The notes beneath the pieces were generated by a model. It saw nothing but the letters and a program-made list of their open reading frames with translations. It had not been told where the DNA came from and ran no database searches. A DNA stretch of 64,000 nt from Chamaecyparis obtusa (taxonomy: Eukaryota; Streptophyta; Pinopsida; Cupressales; Cupressaceae), in the NCBI GenBank assembly GCA_027943335.1, contig BSBK01000879.1, forward strand, positions 554,001 through 618,000, in the 5' to 3' direction. The translations under genes and the position numbers were made by a program. Positions 1 to 12,408 of this stretch are shown here, in pieces (the stretch's first letter is position 1; each line of letters opens with the position of its first letter).

Positions 1-1306
1 AAACCAGGATTCCTATGCAGTTAAGGTGTGAAGCCCGGGAAAGTGAGAAGATCTGATGGTCATGATATAAAGTGAGTCTAGATTTGAATGTTGATCATTG
101 ATTTGCTGTCTGGCACCATTAATGTAGTCATTTCTTCCATATTTGAATATTTTAAGGGTTTCTCAGTGACTAAGGATTGGAATTGAATGCTTGGGCAACT
201 GGATCTGGTAGATGTGATTTTGTCAACTGCTGCAGCGTGGTCCAGAGAGTTTGATGATTGATGGCAGAGGATTGTACCATGAGGGAATGGGTAAGGAGTG
301 CTCAAGGCATGTTGTAAGTGAATGATCAGATTGATTTGCATGTTAAATTCATGATCTTTGGTATACAAGTCAAAAGAATTATCATAAATAAAGATCATTC
401 TTGGATCTGATCACTTGGTTTTCTTCCCTGTAATAAATTTTGATTGAATTTAGTTGGTCTGGTGGGTGAAAACCCTAACTTCTTCCCTAGTCATTTGTAG
501 CTTGTTGCATCCTAATTTTTGGGATTCCAAGATGACTAGTGGTATATATTGAGCTATTTTTTAACCTTTTTGAGGTTGTTGGTGATGTTATGTTGATAGT
601 CAATGTAAAAGACTGAACAAGGAGAGCTTGAATTTTGGGTTTGTTTCCTAGCACTGTGTTGTTTTGGTAATGTATAGATTCTACAAATTTTAATGAGAAT
701 ACACTTGAGTTCCAATCTCAGATTTATGTTTGTCTTCCTGTTTTGATCTTGGGCTCATATATGTTAATGTCACAAAGTGAGTTAGCATATGGTAGACAAA
801 GAATATTGTGAAATTATCTTTGAGTTCCTAACAAAGTTAGGATTAAAGTCTTTAAGGTAGTTTCAGTGAGTTCATGGTTGGATAGGAATTTGATGATCAG
901 GTTTGGGAGTGAGAGGAATAATAGGCAAAGCACTTATTCTGAGTTCAAGAGTGTTTGAGTTAGGATTTTAAGATGATATATGTCATTGAGTGACTCTATG
1001 CCCTAGGTTAAGGCACTGATCCATTCTCTAGAAGCAGTTCATCATCATCAATCACACATTTAAATGATAAAATCTTTAAAATCAGTTTGTAAATGGTATA
1101 AATGCATAATATTTAGTGATTCCTTTCAAGAAGTGAATCAAGGGTACACCCGCCTGAGCATCTAGGCTCAAAGTGTAGGAGGATCCTTGTTGATCCTTGT
1201 TAATTGGCCCTTTTCCTTGTAGACTTTGGATTGGTGATAGAGTCAGTGACATTAGTTTGTCAATCATAGTGTAAACCTGCAAGTAGAAAGAGAAGGGGAA
1301 CCAACA
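1..1306. other. Unassigned AT-rich DNA left of the first LTR element
   Basis: I see no recognisable gene here. A minus-strand open frame of 106 codons (398 to 78) and one of 80 codons (1324 to 1082) have no motif I recognise. The style of sequence is like the right flank of the LTR element (10593-11000), so both may be remnants of one older repeat. Confidence 0.4.
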
Positions 1307-2297
1307 TAGACTTTGGGCCCCCATTCTTCAATTTATCAAACGATGGAACCAATTTATCAATTTCCTAAATCATTACTTTGCAATATTTTTAATTCAAATC
1401 AATTTCCTTGATCAAATCATAATTAATTTAATTATTTCAATATTTCCTAAGGTTTGATCATTCTATCCTAAGCCTCATTTAATTAAAAGAAAACTTCCCT
1501 TTTAATTAAATAAAATGATCTTATTAAAATAAATTCCTCTTTTAATAAAATCACTACTTAAATATCTCTTTGTGTTGAAAAAAGAAATAAAATAAATATA
1601 AATAAATATAAATCTCTTTTTCTCTCCACTTTGAATGCACATACTTTTAAGTGGTGGGCCTTTTTTCATCTTTTACCTCTTAAAGAATCTTGAGCACATG
1701 GATCAACCAAGATTTAATCTCCACCATTGCTCATTTCTTTTTGCCTCTTAATCTTGATCGTCTGCTTTCCTTTAAAAGGAGCCCTCTCCTTCCCATTTTA
1801 ATACATCTAGATTTTAAGTATTGTTATGTTGCAAGTTTGGAGAGGAATTTTGGAGAAGATTCTTGAGCACTTGAGTTTGGAGATTGAAACTTCTCTTTTC
1901 TTGTCTTCTTCTCTCATGCCCCATAGAAATCCATTTAGATTACTATTGCACTTGCATATTAGATTAGATTCATATTTCCTTTCATAGAATAATCTTGCAT
2001 AAGCATTTCCTTTCATAGATTAGTTTGCTTTCATGCATTGTTATCATATAGAATAGCTTTCATTTTCATTTTCATATATACTTAATGATCATGGAGACTA
2101 GCATTTTTTCTTTTCCTCTTTGAATCTTTCATTTTATGGTGTACTTGCATGGGCACAAACTAGGTCTAATGTGAGGGCCTCCATCATAAACCCTTGCACT
2201 CCATGAATAGAGAGCTATGAGTCACTATTTGAGACCTCACTCTTGAGCAATCTTGGATTTAATGACTCATAGAAGTGTGACAACATTTTAGCACACA
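1307..2297 (+). repeat. 5' LTR of the non-autonomous element (left end truncated)
   Basis: It is homologous to 9617-10592 along its whole length with scattered substitutions, for example around 1323-1400 against 9633-9710. Homology begins at TAGACTTTGGGC. The TGTATGCACCC start seen in the right LTR is missing and is replaced by unrelated sequence. It ends in GCACACA at 2297. Confidence 0.85.
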
Positions 2298-4270
2298 TTT
2301 TTTGGTGCCCACCATGGGGCAAAAAATTGCATTTCTTGCCTCATTTCATTTTATTTTATTTTTCTGATGATTTTCATGTGTTGTTTGTACTTCTATGCGT
2401 CACTATTATAGAGTCTCGCGCAAATTTTCTCATTGTATCATGTGAAGTTTTGCTAGTATTAGCATTCCTACACGTGATAAAGGCATTTTCTTGTGTGGGC
2501 TTGTGTACTTTCTCATGCGGGTTGGTACTTTCTCATGCAACACTATGTACTTTCTCACACAGCATTGTGTACTGTCTCGCATGGACTTTTGACAGCAGAG
2601 ACTTAAATTTCCAGATTTGCTAGTTTTGCTCGCTATTTTCTAACATTAATGTTTGTTGTGTTTATTTCCTTGATTCTAATTGCTGAGGCAACATAGCATT
2701 GGATTGCAGATCTTAGGACCTAAGGTGAGTTGCTACAATCTCTAAAACATTTGGATTTTGGAAGTAAAATGAATCTCTCATCTGTCTAGCTTGAGTGTTT
2801 ATTGCTTTCATAGATCACACCTCAATTTTGGGCTCTAAAAAAAACATAGATTCACTTTCTTGCATATATGTTTCACATAGTAATTAGGCCCTATGAACAC
2901 TATTTGTGGCATTCTTGAGAGAGTGGATTTCTTGTAAAGCTCTTCTTGATGATAGAACCCCTTATAGGTAGGGAGGATATTGTTACTATCTCACGGTCTT
3001 ACTTGGTTTAGTCCTCAACATTGATCAATACGTTCTCTCTTGGTCCCACTTAGAGATCTTGGTAGACATTGTGTTGACATCATAAACCTTGGTGAGGTGG
3101 TTTCAATCTTAGTGTGTCAATGAACTTGCTTGCTATGTTTGGGTGAAGTGAAGAGGCTAGAGGATTATGCTCTACTCCCTTTTTGGGTAGTACCAAAAAC
3201 TCAGATCCTTGAATCTAAACCAAGTCCCCATGTGGTCCTTTTTGTGAGTCACCTTGTTAGAGAGGGTTAACCATAGTGGACACTCCCTTTGTTAGGTAAA
3301 CCACGTGGATGGAGCCTCAAGTGGTAATAGCCATTTTCATTGTGGTAGCAACAACCGCTATATAAATGTCCTTGTGGAAGAAATCTCCATAGGCGTAGTT
3401 TCTTGTTGGGCTGTCAGATCTCCTCAGCATCTCCAATTAATTAAATTCTTGGAATGTGTCAAAACCCTGGTGCATCTAGATTGGAGTTCACCCTCTTGAG
3501 ATTACAAAAGTTGCAAATTCGAACCATTACTAAGAACGATAGTGCAAACCAAATTTTTACTTGATAGGACTATGTGCGTGATTGAAAAAATATTTTGAGA
3601 ATGTACACAAGTAGAATCTTTAAGGAGTAGCATACTAAGTCACTATTCTTGTTCATGTGCAAGGTTTCTTTGTCCCTTGCTCATTTTTTGAACACATTGT
3701 TTGCTTGAACTCCTTGATTGTTGTCTTATGTGCTTAATCAATGATAAAAATTGGTTGATGTGTTTACTTGATCTTTTAAAATGAACAAAAACTGAGTTAT
3801 TGAGTTTACAAACTTTCTGTTAAGCGGCCTGACCCTGTTTCATCACCTGGCACTGTGCACATTCTCGCATGAGCCTAGTATTTTCTCATGCGAGATTTTA
3901 TTTTCTTGTGCGATCCATATAATTTCCTCACATGGGACTGCATTCCCTCACATGAAACTATCCCCTGGTCTATCAAAATAGTGAGTTGATTCCTATCATT
4001 TCTAGTCTTCCTTGGTCGGTCCAGGTCAGATCTTAAGTGCTATGACATGTTGCTCAACATCCAAATGAACTTATATGGTATCAAGTTGCACAAAATGACT
4101 CTTGGTCTTCTTTCTTCCACATCTCCCATGTCTTCCTAGTCTCCCATTTCCATCCTTTCTCTTCTTCCTTAACGCTTCTTCCTCTTCTTCCTAAACTCTC
4201 CACATCTTCTTGATTATTTTCCTCTTATTATCTAGTCTACCTTCTTCTATTCATCTCTTCTGTCACTTCC
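2298..4270 (+). other. Long 5' leader of the non-autonomous element
   Basis: About 2 kb of non-coding leader. From the PBS to about 4005 it is the counterpart of 54545-56270 read on the minus strand, for example 3166-3250 against 55450-55360, at roughly 90% identity by eye. Two clusters of a degenerate palindromic 10-mer (CTCRYRYGAG-like) occur at about 2410-2590 and 3855-3960. Short open frames here (for example 2327-2623) are by-products of the repeats. Confidence 0.75.
2303..2320 (+). promoter_or_regulatory. Primer-binding site
   Basis: TGGTGCCCACCATGGGGC lies five bases after the LTR end. The same site, with one or two changes, sits at 30283 and, on the minus strand, at 56266-56250. The TGG(T/C)GCCCACC start is typical of tRNA-primed plant gypsy elements. 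I do not assign the tRNA. Confidence 0.8.
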
Positions 4271-6565
4271 ATGCTTGATTCCTCCTCTTCTAGAACCATG
4301 AATTTCAACTATCTTGTGATGGAACCTCTCTTGAAAATAGATGATCTTGAACTCATTGCTCAACTCGAAGATTATATTTATTCCTCTGAAAATTGCATGG
4401 GTGATAAACTTATGACAAAAATAAAAGAAAAATTGATTAAATTAGATGCCTTTTCTAGGATCATACGCATGATCCTGTCATGACCTCCTTCTTCCAAACA
4501 TTTTTCATCTTCTAAGTCTTCTCATCCTTCCTCATCTTCCCAGTCTTACCATGAATCTTCTAGACATTATTTGTATTCCTCATTATCAAAGTCTTCTTCC
4601 TCCACCAAGTCTTCACTTTCCTCTTCTTCATGATCTCGTTTCTCTTCTACTTCTCCCAAGAGTCTTACTTCTCTTCTCAAGACATACCATAATGAGCAAC
4701 GTGACAATCCTTGTGATACCTCTTCCAAAAAGAGTGATATGCCCATCTTTGATGACTATGATGATGAACAATGTAGTGATACCTATGACACCTCTATTCC
4801 TAAGAGTCATCCTAGTCATGTGCTCATGCTTACTAGAAATGGGTCATCACATTGGATAGATTGTGATGGTGATCCATATGATTCTGATTTTGAAAGAGAC
4901 TTTGATGATTTTTGTGAACAATACCTAGATGATACATCTACTTCACTTGAGGAAGAGAAAGCTTACTGTGCTGATTATAAACGTAAATACTATAAGAATC
5001 TCTCCTCTAAGAAATTGCATGCTAAAAATAAATATTACACTCTCGAGCAAGATTATGTTAATGATGGACCTTTGTCTTGTGATGGTTCCCTTTCATCCCC
5101 TACTTCCTCTAATACCCATACATTTCCTAAAGCTTCCAAGTCTTTCAAATCTTTCACAAATCCTTCATCCAACAAAACTCCTAATACTTTTCATGTGGTT
5201 CCCTATAGTTATCTTCAAGGGCTACCTCTTAAAGAAACTCAAGCTAACCTTCACTTGGCTGCAAATACTTTCAATAATGCTAAACCTCAAGAACCTAAGC
5301 CTTTATACGCTATAATGCCTACTTCAGCTAGTCCTTCACCATCTCTTCCAAAGTCTTCCATACAATTACAACATGCTTCCTTGTCCTTAGAAGTGGCTCC
5401 ATGTCAAGAGGACTCTAAAAATGATAAAGAAAAGAACATAAAGAAAGATCAAGATCAAGAACCCTCTATGTCACCCAATCATTTTCATGATGTCTCTTAT
5501 CTGTTTCATGGTTTGTTTGATCCTATACACCCTTTCTCCTTCATTCCACCATGTCTTAAGTCTTCTCCTAAGCAAGATCAAGCTACTACTTACACCGTTG
5601 AGCTTACTAACAATCAAAATAACCTTACTACACTTGCACTTTCCAAAGATGATACTTCCATTAAGGTTATTAAAAATAGTGTTGTTACTTACAATGTTAA
5701 GCCTATTGAAAATCAAGAAAAAAATTATATGTTTATGCTATCCAAAGCTCCTTTTCAAAATCAAAGTCTTCCATCTTCTTGTTCTACCACTCCATGTTCG
5801 CTTCCACTTTATACTCTTCATAAGTCTTATCAAGCTCCAAACAATCCTATCAAAGAAGTTGCTCCTATTCAAGATGTTCATGATCCTATTTCAAATCATA
5901 ATGCTCACTCTAAAGATGCTGATGTCCTTGGTTGTCATATAAATATTGATGAACTTATTGATTATCCTTTTGTATCTTCCACGTCCATCCTTAGACCTCC
6001 TCCACCAATACTAAGGGCTTCACATCCTCCTTCCATCTTGGGCCCTTATGTCCCTTCACTTTCCCCTCCTAACTCTCCTAATTCATCATCCATCTTGGGT
6101 CCTTATGTCCCTCCATCTCCCATCTTTCCTCAAGATCAACATAGATGCATACCTTTGAATCCTTTTCATCCACCCACCCATCTAAACTAGTCATATCTTC
6201 CTTCTTCCACAAGTCCCAAGTCTTTTGGAAGTAACTTGAATGTTCAATACAATAAAAAGAAGAAATACAAGAATCCATCAAAAAAAGATCACCATGTCTC
6301 CTCTAATTGACATGGAGGCATAAAGTCAAAAGAGATATCTAAGAAGAAAACTACAAGACCAGTATGGGTTCCAAAATCTATCATTGAAGATATTCTCTCT
6401 AAATCATCAAAAAGAAATGAAAAGCCTACGACTATATGGATTCTAAAGTCTCTCTTGAAAGAGTTTGATGTTGAGCAACAAGTGAATTTGACATTCAAGA
6501 TTCCAAAGGCTTCCACTTCATCTTCTTCCAAAAACATTCTTCCATTCCATGCGCCTAAACCATAA
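4271..6565 (+). pseudogene. Unrecognised low-complexity ORF of the non-autonomous element, broken by four stops
   Basis: One reading frame runs from ATG 4271 to TAA 6563-6565 (765 codons), broken by TGA 4481, TGA 4631, TAG 6188 and TGA 6308. It has a short mixed N-terminal segment (about residues 1-70), a Ser-rich stretch (about 70-140) and a strongly acidic Asp/Tyr-rich stretch (about 157-220). A long Pro/Ser/Asn-rich part follows, with a repeated SILGPYVP motif near 6040-6110. The C-terminal part is Lys-rich, with two related segments ending in VWVPKS and IWILKS. I see no zinc knuckle, protease triad, reverse-transcriptase or integrase motif. It sits where gag-pol would be. It could be a replaced or highly diverged gag, or a captured host sequence; I do not assign a function. 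Confidence 0.6.
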
Positions 6566-9500
6566 CTTTTGCTATCCATTCACCATATTCCTTCACGTAT
6601 TCCTTCATTCACATTTCCTCCATCCTCTCACCACCCTTCAAGGTGTGTGTTGATATTGATCTTGCCTTCCTTTCCATCTACCCTTTTAGTACAATCCTTC
6701 TATTCATTATCCTTCTACCTTCTATCCTTTTTCCTCATTTGCATATTCCTCCTATCTTCCAACCTCACTCGTTTTACATAAAACCTTATCCTCCATTTTT
6801 CTCTTCCATCTTCCTTTCCCTATCTGCATCTTTAAGCATATTATTTTGAATCCTTGACATATCATGGTTTATCCTTTCAAGGAGTATTATCTAAAAATCT
6901 TGCCTTCTTCCAAAAAAATAGAAAAATTCAAAAAGAAAACTAAAAAATGAAAAAATTGAAAATGTGCCTTGGTGGAAACCTAGAAATAGGTGCCTTGGTA
7001 GCAAAAGTAAAGAGAAATAAATTCATCCTATGGTGAAAAACACTCCCTTGTGGCACCTTGGATAAGTACTGTGATGAAAACCTCGCAATCAAGCATCATG
7101 CATAGTTCTTGTACATATTTCATCCATTCCCTCTTCTCTCTTTGATCTTGAAAATGTTGGCCTATACATGAATATTTGGCTATCTTGTGAGCTATCTTAC
7201 AATGATCTTGCTTTCATTCCATTCATGTTTGGCCTTCATATTTATTTTCCTCCATTCATTCTAGCCTTTCGCTATCCTTTTCCCCTTTGGTCTTGGTCTA
7301 ATAAAAAAGAATAAAATACGATGCTATAAAGCCTCTTGACATGCCTACTCCTTTTGACTGCATCCTTTCCTTCTTTTGCATTATGATTTTGTGACTTATC
7401 GTATGCTGGCTTTTCATTTCTTGTCCAAATGTGCTTTACATGACATTTTTTCCTTGGCTTGGGTACTCTTGAGGAGTTTTCCCCTAAGGATTTATTTCCT
7501 TCATTCTCCTTCATTCTCAATCTTGTCTTCCATCTCTTCCACCAGCTTGCTAATCCCTCTTGTTCTCCACCTTGCTAGACATTGGGACTACATGATGTGA
7601 TCTTTCTTGGGAGTTTGATGCCCATTTTGTCTGGGGGCATCCTTTGTACATACTTATTGATCCTGTAAAAAATTTAAAAAAATAATATATTGTCAATAAT
7701 TCTAAAAATTGGAAAATGTCCTGAAAAAATGATCATCTTGGTGAAAACCTAGCAATAGGCACTTTAATTTATCTCCAAAACAAATATATATTCCAAAAAT
7801 ACCAAAAAAAATCAAAAAATTCAAAATTCAAAAATTCAAAAAAAATAGAAAAAGTGCCTTGGTGAAAACTTGGAAATAGGTGCCTTCGTAGCAAAAATAC
7901 CAAAAAATTATAAAAAGTCCTGAAAAAAATTGCAATAAAAATCCAAGTGGTGAAAACCTGGAAACGGGCGCTACTTGAGACCTTTGCACCCCTGTTTCTT
8001 AGCACGTGTCTTTGACACTTAGCCTTTCTCCATCATGCCTTGTCCTTGTTGCCTTGGTTTGGAATTGGTCTTTGCCCTTGTCTAGGGGGCATAACTATGT
8101 TAACTTTGGTCTCTTGGATGCGTTAGTCTTTAGGACACCTCACAAACGGTGTTTTTCAACACCTCTCCAATGGTGTTTTTCAACACAATCCCTGACATCA
8201 AGTTTTTTTAAACACTTCTCAGTTTGGTCTTACCCAGTTTTGTCATGTGATCTTACCTTCTTGCAAGCATTCAATCAACTCAGTATTAGTTAACACACTT
8301 AAATTTTTTAACACAACACTTAATGCTTGAGATATGTCATGATATGTTCTTTGTGTGCTGACTTTTATTGATTTTTCATTGAGTATCCTTGTCTACTAAG
8401 TCTCTCTAGGATGCATAGCTAGAGGACTTTGGGCATGGGGCATGTTTTTATTTTCTTTCTGCTTGTGGGTGTGGTCTTGAACCTCTTGAGTGTGTCTTGT
8501 TGTTCCCTTGAAACACTTAAGAGATTTGAGACATCATCCTTGACTATTTTTGCACAACTATTCTTATGGTCATCCCGACATCTATGCTTTGATGTGAGTG
8601 TGGATTTGCTACATTAAATTGAGTAAGCTAACATCAAAGTCATCTTGACCTTTATGTCTTTGATGCTTATGTTAGAATCTTTCCACATTCTAATCTGATA
8701 TAAATCACATTCATATCTTCATAGTTTCTCTTGTGACTGGTGATGGTTGTGTGATTTTCTGATGTTCATTAATAATGGCCTAGTGATGAAAATAAGTTTC
8801 TTAACATTCTCTAATGAATGATGAACACAAAATCCTATGTTATAGTTTCTCTATTGCAAGTACACCTTTGCATTTTCATGTAGCTTGCATTGTTAGACTT
8901 CATGTTAATTTGCATTTTTAGGCTGCATTATGAGTTTGAGAGGGTTTTCCTTCATCTTTCTTTTGGAATTTTAATCAATTATGGTCACATTTTGATCTTC
9001 ATTTCCTTATCTTCTTTCATGATCTCAATCGAAATTTCCTATCTTAAATAGTTGATTGATTTTGAGGCATTCTCTTTCTTGAGGCAAATTCTCTTTCTTC
9101 TCTCCATTTCTTTCCACCTCTTTCAAACTTCTATCTTCCATTCACTTTCACCCCACTTCTTTTCTTCTAATTCAACCTTGGGGCATAATCTTTCATGCTT
9201 GATGATCTATCTTGGTTCTGTGATCCTTAAATCTTTCATCTTACATCAAGAACCTTATCTTTAGTTCAATTTGATTAAATTTATCAATTCATTGTTTCTC
9301 CTCTATCTCATTTCGATTTCAATCACGAGGGGGCAGTACCTATCAAACTTCAATCCTTGACTCAACTTTATCAATCCTATCAATTAAACCTTTCTTGAGA
9401 CTTGACAATTGCCTATTTACAGGGGTGTTGACTTTGTCTTTTTCAATCATCTTATCTTTGTCCTAATGTGTTCTCATCTATTGATCACACATATGGGTTG

Positions 9501-9579
9501 TTTTGTGATCCCAAATTGATCTCACATTTCAACTTCATTCTTTGACTACATGTGTTCCCATGAAGATCACACATTAGTC
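6566..9579 (+). other. 3' non-coding region of the non-autonomous element
   Basis: Three kilobases without a credible gene. At 6958-7980 there is an A-rich cassette in which a GTGAAAACCTGGAAATAGGTGCC-like unit recurs at about 6967, 7740, 7861 and 7950, separated by A-rich spacers. A reverse-complement version lies at 46200-46470 in the 19-kb gypsy element. Short T/C-rich open frames are not supported as genes. Confidence 0.6.
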
Positions 9580-9592
9580 AAAGAGGGGCAAA
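9580..9592 (+). promoter_or_regulatory. Polypurine tract
   Basis: AAAGAGGGGCAAA lies directly before the right LTR. The 19-kb gypsy element has AAAGAGGGGAAAAA on the minus strand at 39403-39390 in the same position. Confidence 0.8.
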
Positions 9593-10592
9593 TGTATGCA
9601 CCCTAAAATGGTCACCTAGACTTTGGGCTCCTATTATTCAATTTATCAAATGATGGAACCAATTTATCAATTTCCTGAATCATTGCTTTGCAATATTTTT
9701 AATTCAAATCAATTTCCTTGATCAAATCATAATTAATTTAATTATTTCAATATTTCCTAAAGTTTGATCATTTTATCCTAAGCCTCATTTAATTAAAAGA
9801 AAACTTCCCTTTTAATTAAATAAAATTATCCTATTAAAATAAATTCCTCTTTTAATAAAATCACTCTTAAATATCTCTTTGTACTGAAAAAGGAAATAAA
9901 ATAAATATAAATAAATAAAAATCCCTTTTTCTCTCCACTTTGAATGCACATACTTTTAAGTGGTGGGCCTTTTTTCATCTTTTGCCTCTTAAAAAATCTT
10001 GAGCACATGGATCAACCAAGATTTAATCTCCACCATTGCTCATTTCTTTTTTCCTCTTAATCTTGACCGTCTGCTTTCCTTTAAAAGGAGCCCTCTCCTT
10101 CCCATTTTAATACATCTAGATTTCAAGTATTGTTATGCTGCAGGTTTGGAGAGCAATTTTGGAGAAGATTCTTGAGCACTTGAGTTTGGAGATTGAAACT
10201 TCTATTTTCTTGTCTTCTTCTCTCATGCCCCATGGAAATCCATTTAGATTACTATTGCACTTGCATATTAGATTAGATTCATATTTCCTTTCATAGAATA
10301 ATCTTGCATAAGCATTTCCTTTCATAGATTAGTTTTCTTTCATGAATTTTTATCATATAGAATAGCTTTCATTTTCATTTGCATACATACTTGATGATCA
10401 TGGAGACTAGCATTCTTTCTTTTCCTCTTTGAATCTCTCATTTTATGGTGTACTTGCATGGGCACAAACTAGATCTAATCTGAGGGCCTCCATAATAAAC
10501 CCTTGCACTCCATGAATAAAGAGCTATGACCTCACTCTTCAGCAATCTTGGATTTAATGACTCATAGAAGTGTGACAACATTTTAGCACACA
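9593..10592 (+). repeat. 3' LTR of the non-autonomous element (1,000 bp)
   Basis: It starts TGTATGCACCC directly after the polypurine tract and ends GCACACA. It is homologous to 1307-2297. Small indels and substitutions against the left copy suggest an old insertion. The base run after it (ctagg) has no partner at the left end. Confidence 0.88.
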
Positions 10593-11239
10593 CTAGGTTG
10601 TTTGGGGATATTGTGAATGAATTGTTGATTTCAAGGTTTAAAGGGCTACTAAACATGCCTAAAAAGGCTATAGTAGATGAATGGTGAAGGATGAGTGGAT
10701 AGGAGTGAATGAGAAGTTTTAACATGGAAAATGTACCATGTTGAGATGATCTAATGTGTTAGGATCAGGGTGTGAAGTCTGGTTTGAGTTTTGATGTGGT
10801 GGAGGCACTAGGTACACTAGGTGGCCTAGGAGGGTACACTATCTGGATAAACCAAAATGTAAACCTTCTATTTCAGAGAGGGAGAAGTTGGAAAGGAAAT
10901 AAGATAGTGCATCCTCAAATTGAGTTGGTTCCTTAAGGCTCTTCCATGGCCTTCCAAGTATTATGTTCTTGCAAGTCATTAGCATAACATCATAAAGTTT
11001 TTTTTATTAATAATGAGAAATATTTCTACAACTTAGCTCAATAGGAGCACTAGAGGAAAGAGCTGAGCAGAGAAAACCTCTGGTATTGCCCCAAAAAATA
11101 GAAGAGAAAGGTTGTCATTAAATCTTACACACTTCCCATTATACATATGGGGTAATGCATGAGCAATCTACAGTCCACCCAATTTACAGTGCTATATAAA
11201 TTTGACATTACAATATTTTGTATCTCCATTTAGTCCAAT
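10593..11239. other. Unassigned right flank of the LTR element
   Basis: No gene is recognised. On the minus strand, 10989-10844 reads through about 48 codons containing ILGRPW, which recalls the end of a gypsy protease, but the surrounding residues do not fit well. Treat it as unassigned repeat DNA. Confidence 0.3.
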
Positions 11240-12106
11240 GAACCAATTGGATCTTCCCTACCCTTGATTGTCTCAAGTATTTCCTTGTGGTCTTACTCAC
11301 GAACCTTCCAAAGATTTTTATTATGCGGTCTTCTCCCATATCCAATCAAGTGGACATTTGATGCAACGACGAGGTTTGAATAATGAAGAATCTTTATATG
11401 TGTCTCCCAATCCCTGAAAAACCACAACCTAGGGTTCTTCATAGCATATCATCTAAGCCATGTACTAGTTACAACCAATGCTCCTATAGGGTATTCTAAT
11501 TCTTCACCATTGATAACCGAGTGATTCAATTTCTTTTTTGCCTCAACACAAGGACACAAATAATAATATGTCCCTTCTTCATTGTCTTCAGGTGCAATAA
11601 TAGAAAAAACATGGCTTGTAATGATATAAACATAATGAGGACATTAGTTTAATGAATATTTATGATAAAGTACTAAATTTAAGGTTATTTGTATGTGGAA
11701 AATTTTACCTAGTTGTACTAGATCAGATAAGTGATCAAAGTCAATGGATGATTCCATTTCTGTTAGTTGTAGTTGTTCATGGGGATGATAGGAGGTAATT
11801 GGACTCAAAATATGTGTATACCATTCATCAACCAATTCCTTTGACTCACACCCATCCTAATCTTCATCTACACATGATGAACAAAAGAACGTCATATGTC
11901 ATGTGTGGATACTCCATGAACTTGCATTACAACTTCTAAAAAAGTGTAGCTCACTCGATCTTGTCAATGTACAACAATCCTCATATAGTGCAATGTTAGT
12001 TTCATCCATCAACCAAAAAAATCTATGAACCATACACTCACCTTCATTACCTGGACCCATTGTAGCATTACACCACTAGACAATACATCCCACATCTGAC
12101 AATGTT
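11240..12106 (-). pseudogene. 3' part of the DDE-transposase-like gene
   Basis: It continues the gene at 20066-23307 beyond the LINE. If the LINE and one TSD copy are removed, the frame reads straight through the junction (about 12085-12106). Exon-like stretches encode a Cys/His-containing segment (about 12060-11900), a segment ending near 11710 before a possible intron, and a C-terminal exon (about 11605-11240) with a YYLCPC motif and an aromatic-rich tail. Several stops are present. The 3' end is uncertain. Confidence 0.5.
12093..12106. repeat. LINE target-site duplication, left copy
   Basis: CATCTGACAATGTT, identical to 20066-20079. It marks the 3' end of the minus-strand LINE, next to a short T run (A tail on the element strand). 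Confidence 0.92.
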
Positions 12107-12408
12107 TTTGATTATGGAAAATAGGTTTTAATGGGGTCCTGAAACCCTTACAGAACATAAAAGTTTAACATAGATAAAGCATTTAAATTAGCAACAAAAA
12201 AATAGCCCCAAGTGAAATAATAGCCCCCCAATAGAAAGCAAGATAAAACCAATAAAAGAAACTAGGGAAGCAAAACAAAAAACCAAGAAAGGCGAAAAGC
12301 CAAGACAAAAGCTCAAGCAATTTCTCTAAGAATCTCTGCAGCATGAATCTCAAGCTCAGACACCCTTTCAGCCACCTTCTTAAGGTTAGAAAGATCTTTA
12401 TCAAGTTC

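Larger units (their letters stand above)
1307..10592 (+). mobile_element. Non-autonomous LTR retrotransposon (LARD-like, Ty3/gypsy-related)
   Basis: Two long direct repeats flank a 7.3-kb interior. The left copy ends at 2297 and the right copy is 9593-10592; both end in GCACACA. A primer-binding site follows the left LTR at 2303 and a polypurine tract (9580-9592) precedes the right one. The interior has no reverse transcriptase, integrase or protease that I can find. It holds one long broken ORF (4271-6565) and long non-coding stretches. Its leader matches that of the 19-kb gypsy element at 38326-57332, which supports a Ty3/gypsy, probably Tat-related, origin with replication in trans. The left LTR lacks the first 24 bases of the right LTR and I see no matching TSD, so the left edge is rearranged. 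Confidence 0.85.

Noticed and set aside
2327..2623. 98-codon frame just after the PBS as a small gag
   Set aside because: It is Leu/Ser/Cys-rich translation of the palindromic repeat cluster, and the homologous leader at 56060-56170 does not keep the frame.
10844..10989. Minus-strand ILGRPW segment as a gypsy protease fragment
   Set aside because: Only the six-residue match fits; the active-site segment and flanks are absent.
12183..12404. 73-codon hydrophobic frame as a membrane protein of the LINE
   Set aside because: It is out of frame with the coiled-coil ORF and lies in the probable 3' untranslated part of the LINE.
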